From positions 1-32,830 of the forward strand of contig JAAGZL010000021.1 in NCBI GenBank assembly GCA_024206335.1: DNA of 32,830 bases, in the 5' to 3' direction. Both the position numbers and the translations under genes were made by a program. The stretch comes from Gammaproteobacteria bacterium (GTDB lineage Bacteria > Pseudomonadota > Gammaproteobacteria > Chromatiales > Chromatiaceae). Below, one piece after another: positions 8,122-16,553 of this stretch (positions are counted from its first letter, which is position 1; the number at the start of each line of letters is the position of its first letter). The notes under the pieces were generated by a model. The model searched no databases. It was not told the origin of the DNA and worked only from the letters and a program-made list of their open reading frames with translations.

Positions 8122-9597
8122 ATGAACGAACTGCATGACCTGGAAGTAACCATAAACTCACGGACCCCGATAATCGTTATCGAGTCTCAAGAGGAACTGC
8201 GCATCATCCAACTGCTGACCCAACTTGGAATGCGTCTGCAACATCCCCTGTTTCGCTGGTCGGTCACCGATGGTCTGCAGCGACTGGAGATCGACTATGA
8301 TCCACAACGCACCGTGTCCGATCCAGACGATCTGTTAAAACACATCAAGGCGGTGACGCGTCCAGGCATATATCTGTTACTGGACTTCCACCCCTACCTG
8401 AACGACCCACTGCATATCCGCCTGATCAAGGAGATTGCCCAGGGACATGAACGTTTCCAACGCACCCTGATCCTGGTCAGCCATGAACTGCAGATCCCAC
8501 CGGAGCTGAAACACCTCTCCTCCCGGTTTGAACTGAGGATGCCGAGCCGTAGCGACATCAAAAAACTGATTCTTGATGAGGCCAGGAACTGGCAGGCAAG
8601 GGGTGATGGCAACAGCAAACTAAAAATCGACCAGGAAGCGGTCAATCAACTGGCAAACAACCTGACCGGAATCACCACCACCGACGTCCGCCGCCTGATT
8701 CGCACCGCCATCGAAGATGATGGCGCCATCACCCATAACGACCTGCCGGCAGTCATGCAGGCCAAGTATGAACTCATAAGCCGTGACGGCGTGATCTCAT
8801 TCGAATATGACACCGCAAATTTCAAGGAGGTAGCGGGGCAACATCGACTCAAACTCTGGCTGCAACACAGAAGCAAGGCCTTTACCGGTAGTTCTAATTC
8901 ATCAGACCACCCAAAGGGCATCATGTTGCTTGGAGTCCAGGGTAGCGGTAAAAGCCTGGCAGCCAAGGCAGTGGCAGGCAGCTTTGGAATCCCACTACTG
9001 CGTCTGGATTTTGCCGCCCTCTACAACAAATTCTACGGCGAGACGGAAAAAAACCTGCGCCACGCCCTGGACACAGCCGACCTGATGCAACCATGTGTAC
9101 TGTGGATGGATGAGATTGAAAAGGGCATCAGTGTCGACGGCTCTGATGATGGTCTGTCACAGCGCATGCTGGGCACCATCCTCACCTGGATGGCAGAGAG
9201 GAAAAGCCGGGTATTTGTAGTGGCCACCTCTAACGATATTGAACGACTGCCACCGGAACTGATCCGCAAGGGACGTATGGACGAGATATTCTTTATCGAC
9301 CTACCCGACCCCGAGATCAGACAGGAGATATTCCAGATCCACCTGCGAAAGCGCAACCTGGCCCCGGGCGGATTTGACCTGGAGCTGCTGGCCAACTCCA
9401 GCGAGGGATTTTCCGGGGCGGAGATTGAGCAGGCCATCATTTCCAGCCGCTACGCCTCCCAGGCCAACGAGACCACGGTGGATACACCCCAACTGATGGA
9501 AGAGTTGCAACGCACCCGCCCCCTCTCCGTAGTCATGCGAGAAAAAATCCAGCAACTCCGCCACTGGGCGGCAGACCGTACCGTACCGGCAGACTGA
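8122..9597 (+). CDS. AAA+ ATPase, Ycf46-like
   Basis: This 491-residue protein has two parts. The first about 230 residues are a degenerate AAA-like module (IIVIESQEELRI, LLLDFHPYL, LVSHELQIPPEL) without a Walker A. The second is a full AAA+ domain with Walker A GVQGSGKS at 271-278, Walker B VLWMDEIE with Asp330/Glu331, sensor-1 VATSNDIERLP and an arginine-finger region RKGRMDEIFF. This layout is that of Ycf46, whose cyanobacterial members are linked to inorganic carbon use and photosynthetic regulation; the role in heterotrophs or chemoautotrophs is unclear. It heads a plus-strand run with the EgtB-like gene (15-bp gap) and cysteine synthase. Confidence 0.88.
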   Translation: MNELHDLEVTINSRTPIIVIESQEELRIIQLLTQLGMRLQHPLFRWSVTDGLQRLEIDYDPQRTVSDPDDLLKHIKAVTRPGIYLLLDFHPYLNDPLHIRLIKEIAQGHERFQRTLILVSHELQIPPELKHLSSRFELRMPSRSDIKKLILDEARNWQARGDGNSKLKIDQEAVNQLANNLTGITTTDVRRLIRTAIEDDGAITHNDLPAVMQAKYELISRDGVISFEYDTANFKEVAGQHRLKLWLQHRSKAFTGSSNSSDHPKGIMLLGVQGSGKSLAAKAVAGSFGIPLLRLDFAALYNKFYGETEKNLRHALDTADLMQPCVLWMDEIEKGISVDGSDDGLSQRMLGTILTWMAERKSRVFVVATSNDIERLPPELIRKGRMDEIFFIDLPDPEIRQEIFQIHLRKRNLAPGGFDLELLANSSEGFSGAEIEQAIISSRYASQANETTVDTPQLMEELQRTRPLSVVMREKIQQLRHWAADRTVPAD

Positions 9598-9612
9598 GGA
9601 TTCTAGAACACT

Positions 9613-10803
9613 ATGCTATCACCCCAACTCCTGGGCCAACTCAGCATGACCCATGAACTGCTGACGCAGCTGATGGAGTCCACACCCGAGCCCGACTGCT
9701 ACCGCAGCTTTAATCCCCGGCTTGCCCCCCTGGCCTGGTACCTGGGCCACACTGTCTACACTGAGACCTACTGGCTACGGGAGGTAATCCAGAGGGATAC
9801 CAACCTCACCGCCCGAGTAGAGGAAATGTTTAATTCAGACAGCATGCCCCACCAGGAGCAGTGGTCACGCCTCCCCCCCAAGGATCACCTGCTCAACTGG
9901 GCGCTGGAGATCCAGGATGATAACCTGAAGCTGCTGGCAAACCCCGGCCTGCTGCCAGACCACCCGCTACTGCAAGACGACCGTCTGCTGCACCACCTCC
10001 TGCAGCAACACCACCGCATCTATGAACAGATGTTGATGGTGTTGACCGAGCGCCAACTCCACCACGGCGAACATCTCCATCAGGTAGGGGCAGTTCTAAA
10101 GAGCAGCACCCCCACGGCGGACGCCGCAGGCATATCCCAGGGCCACTACCGCATCGGAGCAAAAGAGCCCGGCAGCGCCTACGACAACGAGCTACCGGCA
10201 CAGATGATCGAGTTGAGCAGCTTCCGCATCGCCCGCAGACCCGTCTCCAACTCCGAGTTCCTCGGTTTTATGCAGGATGGCGGCTACCAGTCACAACAGC
10301 TCTGGAGCAACGCCGGCTGGGAGTGGCAACAGGGCAACACCCAGCCCCACCCCAACCACTGGCGCCAGGATGGGTCGGGAAACTGGTTTGGAATCGGGCT
10401 CAACGGCCCCGCCGACCTGCCGCCGGATGACCCACTCACGGGTATAAACCAGCACGAAGCTCAAGCCTATGCCTCCTGGGCCGCAGCCCAGGGCAGTGAG
10501 CTGACAGGTGCGGTACTGCAACACGAATACCAGTGGGAGGTGGCGGTACGCACCCAGGCGATCAAGGAGTTCGGACGGGTATGGGAGTGGTGTTCCAATC
10601 CGTTCCACCCCTACACCGGACACCAGCCCGCAGAAGATGGCGTGCTAGCCACGGGGGAGTTCTATCAGAACCAGATCACCCTGCGTGGCTCCAGCATCCA
10701 CACCCAGAGCTCACTACGCCGCCCCAGCTTCCGCAACCACGCCCAGGCAGAGAGCCGACACCGGTTCAGCGGCACCCGGCTGGTATTCCCGCCCATCAAG
10801 TAG
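9613..10803 (+). CDS. EgtB-like protein (DinB-like plus SUMF/FGE-sulfatase domains)
   Basis: The 396-residue protein has an N-terminal four-helix DinB-like domain (LAWYLGHTVYTETYWLREV, His46) and a C-terminal formylglycine-enzyme-type domain (GHYRIGA, FRIARRPVSNSEFLGFM, VWEWCSNPFHPYTG, GTRLVFP). This is the layout of EgtB, OvoA and SenA, nonheme-iron enzymes that join a thiol or selenol to histidine derivatives. The second iron motif, normally His-x3-His-x-Glu, reads HHRIYEQML at 133-141. By length alignment the second His is Tyr137, so metal binding may be altered. No egtD methyltransferase is adjacent. It lies between the AAA ATPase and cysteine synthase, which hints at a sulfur link, but function is open. 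Confidence 0.8.
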   Translation: MLSPQLLGQLSMTHELLTQLMESTPEPDCYRSFNPRLAPLAWYLGHTVYTETYWLREVIQRDTNLTARVEEMFNSDSMPHQEQWSRLPPKDHLLNWALEIQDDNLKLLANPGLLPDHPLLQDDRLLHHLLQQHHRIYEQMLMVLTERQLHHGEHLHQVGAVLKSSTPTADAAGISQGHYRIGAKEPGSAYDNELPAQMIELSSFRIARRPVSNSEFLGFMQDGGYQSQQLWSNAGWEWQQGNTQPHPNHWRQDGSGNWFGIGLNGPADLPPDDPLTGINQHEAQAYASWAAAQGSELTGAVLQHEYQWEVAVRTQAIKEFGRVWEWCSNPFHPYTGHQPAEDGVLATGEFYQNQITLRGSSIHTQSSLRRPSFRNHAQAESRHRFSGTRLVFPPIK

Positions 10804-10869
10804 CCGGGCAGCGCAATGTGGGGAGAGATAGACTATCATCGCGCACAGTTTAAAATGCTGGATATCTAG

Positions 10870-11781
10870 ATGAAATACGACAACATCCTTCAGACCATCG
10901 GCAACACCCCTGTAGTACGCCTGAATAAAGTGCACGATATCCTGGCGGCAGAGCTCTGGGTAAAACTGGAGAGCTTTAACCCGGCAGGATCGGTAAAGGA
11001 TCGACCAGCACTGAACATGATCGAGTGCGCCGAGCGCAGTGGCAGCCTGAAACCGGGTAACACCATCGTTGAACCCACCTCGGGAAACACCGGGATCGGG
11101 CTGGCCATGATCGCCGCAGAGAAGGGCTATCCGGCTGTATTTGTAATGGCCGAGGATATGAGCGAAGAGCGCAAGACCATCCTGCAGGCCTTTGGGGGTA
11201 AGCTGGTACTTACACCGGCCAGCAAGGGGACCAAGGGGGCCATCGAGGAGGCGCAGCGACTAGCTGCAGCAAACGGCTGGTTTTTTGTGGGTCAGCACTT
11301 CAATCCGGACAACCCGGACGCCCACCGCCACACCGCAAACGAGATCTGGGCCGATTTTGGGGGGCAGCTGGATGCGATCGTCAGCACCACCGGCACCGGT
11401 GGCACCATCTCCGGCATCGGCAAATATATGCGGCGGCACAATCCAGATATCCAGATCATCGCCACCGAACCTGCCGACTCACCCATCCTGTCCCAGGGCA
11501 TCGCCTGCAAACATAAGATCATGGGCACTGCCCCCGGTTTCATCCCCGACACCCTGGACACCAGTATCTACGACCAGATCATTCAGATCACCACCGATGA
11601 GGCATACACCACCACCCGTTCCCTGGCCCGGCAGGAGGGCATCTTTGCCGGCATCTCATCTGGCGCCGCTGTGGCCGGCATGATCAAGGCAGCCAAAGAG
11701 GAGGCCTTTCGTGACAAGACTCTCCTGGCCATACTCCCGGATACCGGAGAGCGCTACCTGAGTACCGGCATCTGGGTTTAG
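10870..11781 (+). CDS. cysK: Cysteine synthase (O-acetylserine sulfhydrylase)
   Basis: This 303-residue PLP enzyme makes cysteine from O-acetylserine and sulfide. NPAGSVKDRPA carries the PLP Lys, PTSGNTGIGLAMIAA binds the substrate and phosphate, STTGTGGTISGIGKY is the phosphate loop, and PDTGERYLSTGIW closes the fold. The PLP motif looks CysM-like while the C-terminal half looks CysK-like, so the isozyme choice is uncertain. It follows the EgtB-like gene by 66 bp in the same direction. The gap contains no obvious terminator, so co-transcription is plausible. Confidence 0.92.
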   Translation: MKYDNILQTIGNTPVVRLNKVHDILAAELWVKLESFNPAGSVKDRPALNMIECAERSGSLKPGNTIVEPTSGNTGIGLAMIAAEKGYPAVFVMAEDMSEERKTILQAFGGKLVLTPASKGTKGAIEEAQRLAAANGWFFVGQHFNPDNPDAHRHTANEIWADFGGQLDAIVSTTGTGGTISGIGKYMRRHNPDIQIIATEPADSPILSQGIACKHKIMGTAPGFIPDTLDTSIYDQIIQITTDEAYTTTRSLARQEGIFAGISSGAAVAGMIKAAKEEAFRDKTLLAILPDTGERYLSTGIWV

Positions 11782-11788
11782 CTCAAAC

Positions 11789-11834
11789 ACCCCCCCCCGC
11801 AGATTCTCTCCCACGTGGGGGGTATCCGACTTTT
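11789..11834 (+). terminator. Possible terminator after cysteine synthase
   Basis: ACCCCCC and GGGGGGT pair across a 21-base loop, followed within 10 bases by TTTTCTT. The long loop and the homopolymeric C run (allowing slipped pairing) make this a weak terminator. Confidence 0.4.
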
Positions 11835-11888
11835 CTTAGGGCCTATTGAATTAGTGCTAACAAGCCTTAGGTTGGCAACACCCAGTGT

Positions 11889-12581
11889 CTACTTAGCGTC
11901 TTTGAAAGAGAGCAGCTCTATATCAAATACAAGGGTATCATTCGGATGAATATCCGGTGGTGAACCAGCCTTTCCATAGGCAAGTTCAGAAGGGATAAAC
12001 ACCTGCCACTTGGAGCCCTTCTGCATTAGCGAAATGGCCTCGCGAAACCCCGGTATCACCCGCGCCAGATTAAAGGTAGCGGGACCACCGTGACGCTTGG
12101 ATGCATCAAATACAGAGCCGTTGAGGTGTGTACCCACATAGTTCACGGTTACAGTTGAGTCCTTCTTGGGAGATGACCCTTCACCCTTCTTTATCTCCAG
12201 GTACTGGATGCCGTTGGGAAGAACAACCATCCCTTCCACCTTTTTATTCTGCTCCAGGAACTTCTTGCCCACTTCCAGCGTCTTATTCGCCTGCTCCTGA
12301 TTTACCTTGCTTATCTTCGCCTTAACCGTGTTCAGAACCTCTGTCATCTCTTTTTTCGAGATCTTGGCTTCTTTTTTGGCAAACACATCTTCGATTGCAG
12401 CAATCAATACAGCCTGATCCACATTCACTACCTGGCTGGCCATCTGCTGACCAAAGGTATATCCCATGGTGTAGCTAAACTTCTGCTCCATGGATTTAAG
12501 CTCACTCTCCGCAGCAATGGAGATGGAGCTCATGCTGGCAAAAAGTAACGACAATATAGGTACGGTGATACGAATAAGCAT
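11889..12581 (-). CDS. FKBP-type peptidyl-prolyl cis-trans isomerase, Mip/FkpA-like
   Basis: The start is placed at the ATG preceded by AAGGAAA, giving 230 residues; the open frame continues 31 codons upstream without support. A signal peptide (MLIRITVPILSLLFASMSSISIAAES) sends it to the periplasm or outer membrane. Residues from SYTMGYTFGQQMASQ form the helical FKBP N-terminal dimerisation domain. The C-terminal isomerase domain shows VTVNYVGTHLNGSVFDAS, VIPGFREAISLMQKGSKW and IPSELAYG. This is the Mip/FkpA/FklB class that assists folding of envelope proteins. It converges on the cysteine synthase gene. Confidence 0.92.
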   Translation of the reverse strand: MLIRITVPILSLLFASMSSISIAAESELKSMEQKFSYTMGYTFGQQMASQVVNVDQAVLIAAIEDVFAKKEAKISKKEMTEVLNTVKAKISKVNQEQANKTLEVGKKFLEQNKKVEGMVVLPNGIQYLEIKKGEGSSPKKDSTVTVNYVGTHLNGSVFDASKRHGGPATFNLARVIPGFREAISLMQKGSKWQVFIPSELAYGKAGSPPDIHPNDTLVFDIELLSFKDAK

Positions 12582-12707
12582 ATATTTTCCTTTTAGGTAT
12601 TTAAGTAGTAAATCTGCTCCAATAAACTCGGGCAATGTGGCCAGAACCCTATAGGCTTGATTGTTTGAACGCAACCCCCCCCACCATCCAGCGTCAAATA
12701 TTGGCTT

Positions 12708-12727
12708 TTCGTCACAATTATGACGAA
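12708..12727. promoter_or_regulatory. Inverted repeat, possible operator of the mini flagellar gene
   Basis: TTCGTCA and TGACGAA are perfect 7-bp arms separated by CAATTA. The site ends 6 bases upstream of a possible -35 and about 60 bases upstream of the 79-residue flagellar-like gene, the normal place for an activator or repressor. It also lies upstream of the divergent FKBP gene. Confidence 0.45.
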
Positions 12728-12733
12728 TAACCC

Positions 12734-12762
12734 TGGAACACTCGGCATTACCGGTCTATATT
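12734..12762 (+). promoter_or_regulatory. Possible sigma-70 promoter of the mini flagellar gene
   Basis: TGGAAC (three of six matches to TTGACA) and TATATT are spaced by 17 bases, 25 bases before the start codon. The -35 is poor, which would fit a promoter needing an activator at the adjacent inverted repeat. Confidence 0.35.
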
Positions 12763-12787
12763 TTTAGTTAGAGGAGCACATTCATCC

Positions 12788-13027
12788 ATGGCAATCAATT
12801 CAGCAACAAGTTCAGCTTTACTGGGTATCCAGCGCGGAGTGCAAGGCATCCGTCGCAACGCCTCCAATATAGCCAGCGCACAGAATCTTAGCGGCCAGAA
12901 TTCCACCAAGGACATAACCAGATCCCTGGTTGAGATGCATGAGAACAAACTCTACACCGTAGCTAACACCAACACCCTAAAAACCATGGATCAGGTTATC
13001 GGGACCATCCTGGATATTAAAGCCTGA
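12788..13027 (+). CDS. Miniature flagellar rod/hook-like protein
   Basis: This 79-residue protein joins the two ends of a FlgB/FlgC/FlgE-type axial protein and omits the middle. The N-terminus (ALLGIQRGVQGIRRNASNIASAQNL) resembles the rod/hook N-terminal helix with its N-x-ANIANA motif. The C-terminus (TNTLKTMDQVIGTILDIKA) resembles the KTADEMLGTLLDIR end. Such mini proteins occur outside flagellar operons in gammaproteobacteria; their role is unknown and they may not be part of a flagellum. GAGGAG lies 11 bases before the ATG. No other flagellar gene is in the window. It converges on nadC. Confidence 0.7.
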   Translation: MAINSATSSALLGIQRGVQGIRRNASNIASAQNLSGQNSTKDITRSLVEMHENKLYTVANTNTLKTMDQVIGTILDIKA

Positions 13028-13048
13028 TCAGGCGGCAATCCCACATCA

Positions 13049-13888
13049 TCAGACAAACAGCATAGACAGGTCTATGGCTACAACATCCTTGGTAAGTGCA
13101 CCCACGGAGATATCATCAACACCGCACTCCGCCTTGGCCCGTATGGTCTCCAGGTCGATTCCACCCGAAGCCTCCAGTCTGGCGCGCCCTGCATTCTGAG
13201 CAACTGCCTGTCTAAGCTGGTCATTGGAGAAATTATCCAGCAGGATACGGCCCACACCGGCAGAGACAGCCTCCTCCAGCCCAGCCAGATCTTCCACCTC
13301 CACCTCTACCTCTAGCTCCGGCCATAAATCAGTCGCAGCCCGCACCGCATCTGTAATAGAACCGGATGCGGCTATATGATTCTCTTTAATCAGAATCGCA
13401 TCATAAAGACCGATGCGGTGGTTGAAACAGCCACCAGATGCCACCGCATATTTCTGCTGCAACCTTAGCCCTGGTACCGTCTTGCGTGTATCCAAAATTC
13501 GCACCCCGGTACCAATAACCGCATCAGCATAACGCCGCGCCTGGGTGGCAGTCCCGGAGAGGGTCTGCAGATAATTCAGCCCGGTGCGTTCACCGGTAAG
13601 AAGCGCCCTGGTGTTCCCCTTAAGCTCACAGATAACAGCACCTGCGACTACAGCAGACCCATCCTGCGCCAGCCAGTTGATATGTACATCAGGGTCAAGC
13701 TGACGGAACACCTGGTTAAACCAATATGTTCCACACAGGATAGCCGCCTCGCGGCAGATAACCTGTACTTGGGAGATTGAAGCTGCAGGAATCAGGGACG
13801 CGGTACGGTCACCATCACCAACATCCTCTGCCAAAGCGAGTTTAACTTGCGCTCGAACCGCCTCTGGCGACGGTATAATAGTACTCAA
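13049..13888 (-). CDS. nadC: Nicotinate-nucleotide pyrophosphorylase (quinolinate phosphoribosyltransferase)
   Basis: This 279-residue enzyme converts quinolinate and PRPP to nicotinate mononucleotide in NAD synthesis. Visible motifs are ALAEDVGDGDRTASL near the N-terminus, GERTGLNYLQTLSGTAT, RILDTRKTVPGLR, KYAVASGGCFNHRIGLYDAILIKENHI (catalytic Lys/His region) and LEASGGIDLETI. The best start is a TTG preceded by AGGAG at 11 bases; no ATG fits the family start. It follows the DUF1631 gene by 14 bp, whose stop codon overlaps the ribosome-binding site, so the two form an operon. Confidence 0.95.
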   Translation of the reverse strand: MSTIIPSPEAVRAQVKLALAEDVGDGDRTASLIPAASISQVQVICREAAILCGTYWFNQVFRQLDPDVHINWLAQDGSAVVAGAVICELKGNTRALLTGERTGLNYLQTLSGTATQARRYADAVIGTGVRILDTRKTVPGLRLQQKYAVASGGCFNHRIGLYDAILIKENHIAASGSITDAVRAATDLWPELEVEVEVEDLAGLEEAVSAGVGRILLDNFSNDQLRQAVAQNAGRARLEASGGIDLETIRAKAECGVDDISVGALTKDVVAIDLSMLFV

Positions 13889-13902
13889 TTTAACAACAAC
13901 TC

Positions 13903-16158
13903 CTAGGCAGGCTCAGGCGTGGAATTACCAGTGCCTTTTAAAGATGTCATCATCGCCGCAAACGCACGATCCATCAAGGAGTTTTCTGCTCCAACTATAA
14001 CAAAAGCTGACCCTACGCGCAGAGCAAGAGCCAGCTCACCCTGCTTCATCTCCATCGCCTTCACGCCTCTTCTATCTACAAACAGATAATAGTTACTGAC
14101 ACTACTCCGCCATGAGAGCTTAACCCTGGACTTGACACCATCTTTACCCTTGATTTCCAGCCAGCTACCCAGGGAGATACTATCAGCCAGATCCCGGTAT
14201 TTCTCAGCTTCACCAACAGGGATTGGGTCTACACTGACAGTGGAGTCTTTATCTTTATCTTCCTCCACATCTTCAGGCACATCATCCTGCAGTGCAGCAG
14301 TATCGACAATCAGCTCCTTTGGAATATCCCGCCCCTGAAGACAACTCAGATGCACCTTCTTCAAGTCGCCAAACAGCCTGCTCATCATATGCTGATCGCA
14401 CAAAATGCCACCCATTTCCTGGCGCATAACACCCAGCACCGCAGGGATCTCACGCAACATTTTTTCCCGTTTTTGCACATCTCCTTGAGATTCAACCGTC
14501 CCTATAAGACGGTCCATCAACGCCAGCGCCCCCTGCCACTCTTTACTCTTAGCACCACGCTGCAAAAAATGCAGCATCAGCACGTCTTTCCAGCCTTCAT
14601 TCAGCAAATTGACCACCGCCAGAGGCAGATGAGCTTCACGCTTGATACGCCGGTCTATCTCGGCTTTTACCCGGCGCTTGGCCACCCCCAGCTGCTCCTT
14701 GCCACGAGCAACCTGATTTGTCCTCTTCTCTACAACCTCAGAACCACGCTGTTCTTTCGAAATAAACTCTTCCAGCTCTTCACACAGTTCAGCATACAAC
14801 CCGACATCTTCCCTAAAATCGGTAAGAATGCGCCGCACTATCGAATCAACCTTGCTATACAGGCTATTCTTAGACTGGTCCTTATCACCAGACCAGCCGA
14901 CCACAACGTGGGCAAGATCATTTAACAACCGCCGCGCCGGATGCGAGCTCTTACTAAAGAACTCCTTATCCAGGATTGCCACTTTGATTACCGGGATCTG
15001 CAACTGCGCCAACAACACCTTCATCACATCCGGGATATTAGGATCACCCAAGATATACTCAAACAACATGGAGACCATATCAATGGTGTCATCATCAATC
15101 TGCTTTACCGAGCCTATCTCCGGGTTCCTGGCAACTCGCCGCAACTCCTGCAACAAATTGCTTTTCAGGTCTACATAACCCACATTGCCCATATCTGCAT
15201 CAAATGACCTGGACGCAGCATCACTTTGCTGCAAAACGGAAAGCGCATCAATTACCTGGGAGGTATCTGCCCTTGGCTGGCCCGGACGGAACACCATCCC
15301 GCCAGACGACCCTCGCTGTACGCCAGAGAGAAGTTGACGCAATGAATCAAACAGCTCTTCAGTTGCCTCATCTGCACCCTGAGGCAAGGCCTCACCCTGT
15401 CTACCACTGGCAAGACGCCCAGAAGTGGCCGCAGTAACCTTGCTGCGCCGCACCTTTGGCCGCAACTTGGGAATTATCCCGGCATCGCGCATCAACTCAT
15501 TTACACCGGCATAGACCTCATCCAAATGCAAGATCACCTCTTGCTCAAACATTTTATAGACAACAAGCTTGGTTGGAATATCTATCTCTAGGACCTTGAC
15601 GGAGGTACGGAAGGCAGTACAGATTTTATTCGGAGCCAACGGATTACTCTTGCTTTTCACCGGCATACCATTGAGCAGCTTGCTAAATCTCTGCTCCATT
15701 GCATATAACTCACCAAGACATAGACTTTCCCCTCTGGCCACCATATTGGAGATAGCAAGATCTTCTTCCAGAATATCTGATTCAATCAGGGTAAGAGCGT
15801 CATAATCAACCTCTTCCTCTTCTGGTGCTGTAACAGGCCGTGACTGAGGTCTCCAGAAATTATCGTAACCAGATAGTAAATTCTCCTGGAAGGATCTCTC
15901 TATACCCTTGCGCTCCTTGCGGGTTTCTCTCATGGTGTCAAAATAGTGTGTTTGCAGATCGTTACTTTCTGCCTTATCTGCCAGCTTATATAGTGTGTCA
16001 TCAAGCTCATCAAATAGTTTTTCACTCAGCATACCCAGCCCTCTGGATACGGCCTGACGGCAACCATCAATAATCGTCCGGTCCTGTTCCACAGACCCGG
16101 TCTGGCCGCTAGTCACGCCAGACCTATCCATCGATATAATGTTATTATTTCGCCTCAC
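13903..16158 (-). CDS. DUF1631 family protein
   Basis: This 751-residue soluble, largely alpha-helical protein has the size and layout of DUF1631 proteins found next to nadC or ampD in many gammaproteobacteria. Sometimes they are misannotated as thymidine phosphorylase. Conserved-looking stretches include GMLSEKLFDELDDTLYKLAD near the start and a C-terminal domain around SLGSWLEIKGKDGVKSRVKL and YLFVDRRGVKAMEM, which looks like a PilZ-like beta domain. That suggests cyclic-di-GMP-type or surface-motility regulation, as inference. The GTG at 16158 has GAGG 8 bases upstream; an ATG at 16131 is the alternative. It is co-transcribed with nadC. Confidence 0.82.
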   Translation of the reverse strand: MRRNNNIISMDRSGVTSGQTGSVEQDRTIIDGCRQAVSRGLGMLSEKLFDELDDTLYKLADKAESNDLQTHYFDTMRETRKERKGIERSFQENLLSGYDNFWRPQSRPVTAPEEEEVDYDALTLIESDILEEDLAISNMVARGESLCLGELYAMEQRFSKLLNGMPVKSKSNPLAPNKICTAFRTSVKVLEIDIPTKLVVYKMFEQEVILHLDEVYAGVNELMRDAGIIPKLRPKVRRSKVTAATSGRLASGRQGEALPQGADEATEELFDSLRQLLSGVQRGSSGGMVFRPGQPRADTSQVIDALSVLQQSDAASRSFDADMGNVGYVDLKSNLLQELRRVARNPEIGSVKQIDDDTIDMVSMLFEYILGDPNIPDVMKVLLAQLQIPVIKVAILDKEFFSKSSHPARRLLNDLAHVVVGWSGDKDQSKNSLYSKVDSIVRRILTDFREDVGLYAELCEELEEFISKEQRGSEVVEKRTNQVARGKEQLGVAKRRVKAEIDRRIKREAHLPLAVVNLLNEGWKDVLMLHFLQRGAKSKEWQGALALMDRLIGTVESQGDVQKREKMLREIPAVLGVMRQEMGGILCDQHMMSRLFGDLKKVHLSCLQGRDIPKELIVDTAALQDDVPEDVEEDKDKDSTVSVDPIPVGEAEKYRDLADSISLGSWLEIKGKDGVKSRVKLSWRSSVSNYYLFVDRRGVKAMEMKQGELALALRVGSAFVIVGAENSLMDRAFAAMMTSLKGTGNSTPEPA

Positions 16159-16553
16159 TATGTATGCCTCAAACTAAAAAACCCGTACTAAATATAACTA
16201 TAAAATTGATCCCAAAATCTGACTGTGACAAGTCTCACAATTCCATTGTAAACGTGCATTTCATTACAGTCCCAGCAAAAATATGCTGCAATAACCCACG
16301 CCTACAGCCCCATTTCCTGCTGTTTTTATTTGTATTCACGAAGATAAATTTTGCAATTAGTAGCAAGATTCCCAAATCCAATATATTAATAATAGCAATT
16401 CACACCTTTCTTACCAGCATGGGCCTATGACTATGAACATTGCCCCATACATCTGGATTCGTGTATTGTCATAACAACTTACAATTTCTGCCTGTACACC
16501 TACCGCTGTCCAAGCAGGAAAATCACGTCCAGATAGTCTAAAGGGTATGTTTT
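16159..16553. other. AT-rich intergenic region between divergent operons
   Basis: This 395-base gap separates the DUF1631-nadC operon from the DUF1538 operon. It is visibly more AT-rich than its flanks. I see no convincing small gene: an 88-codon frame at 16164-16430 is low-complexity and lacks a family look. Both operon promoters should lie here, but no clear -35/-10 pair stands out. Confidence 0.5.

Noticed and set aside
12734-12746. Possible sigma-54 promoter before the mini flagellar gene
   Set aside because: The GG and GC dinucleotides are 8 rather than 10 bases apart, so the -24/-12 pattern is not met.
13022-13033. 12-bp palindrome GCCTGATCAGGC at the end of the mini flagellar gene
   Set aside because: It overlaps the stop codon, gives only a 4-bp stem once a loop is allowed, and no T tract follows; likely chance or a weak 3'-end hairpin.
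14350-14925. 191-codon frame antisense to the DUF1631 gene
   Set aside because: No recognisable domain; the opposite strand is a conserved family protein over its full length.
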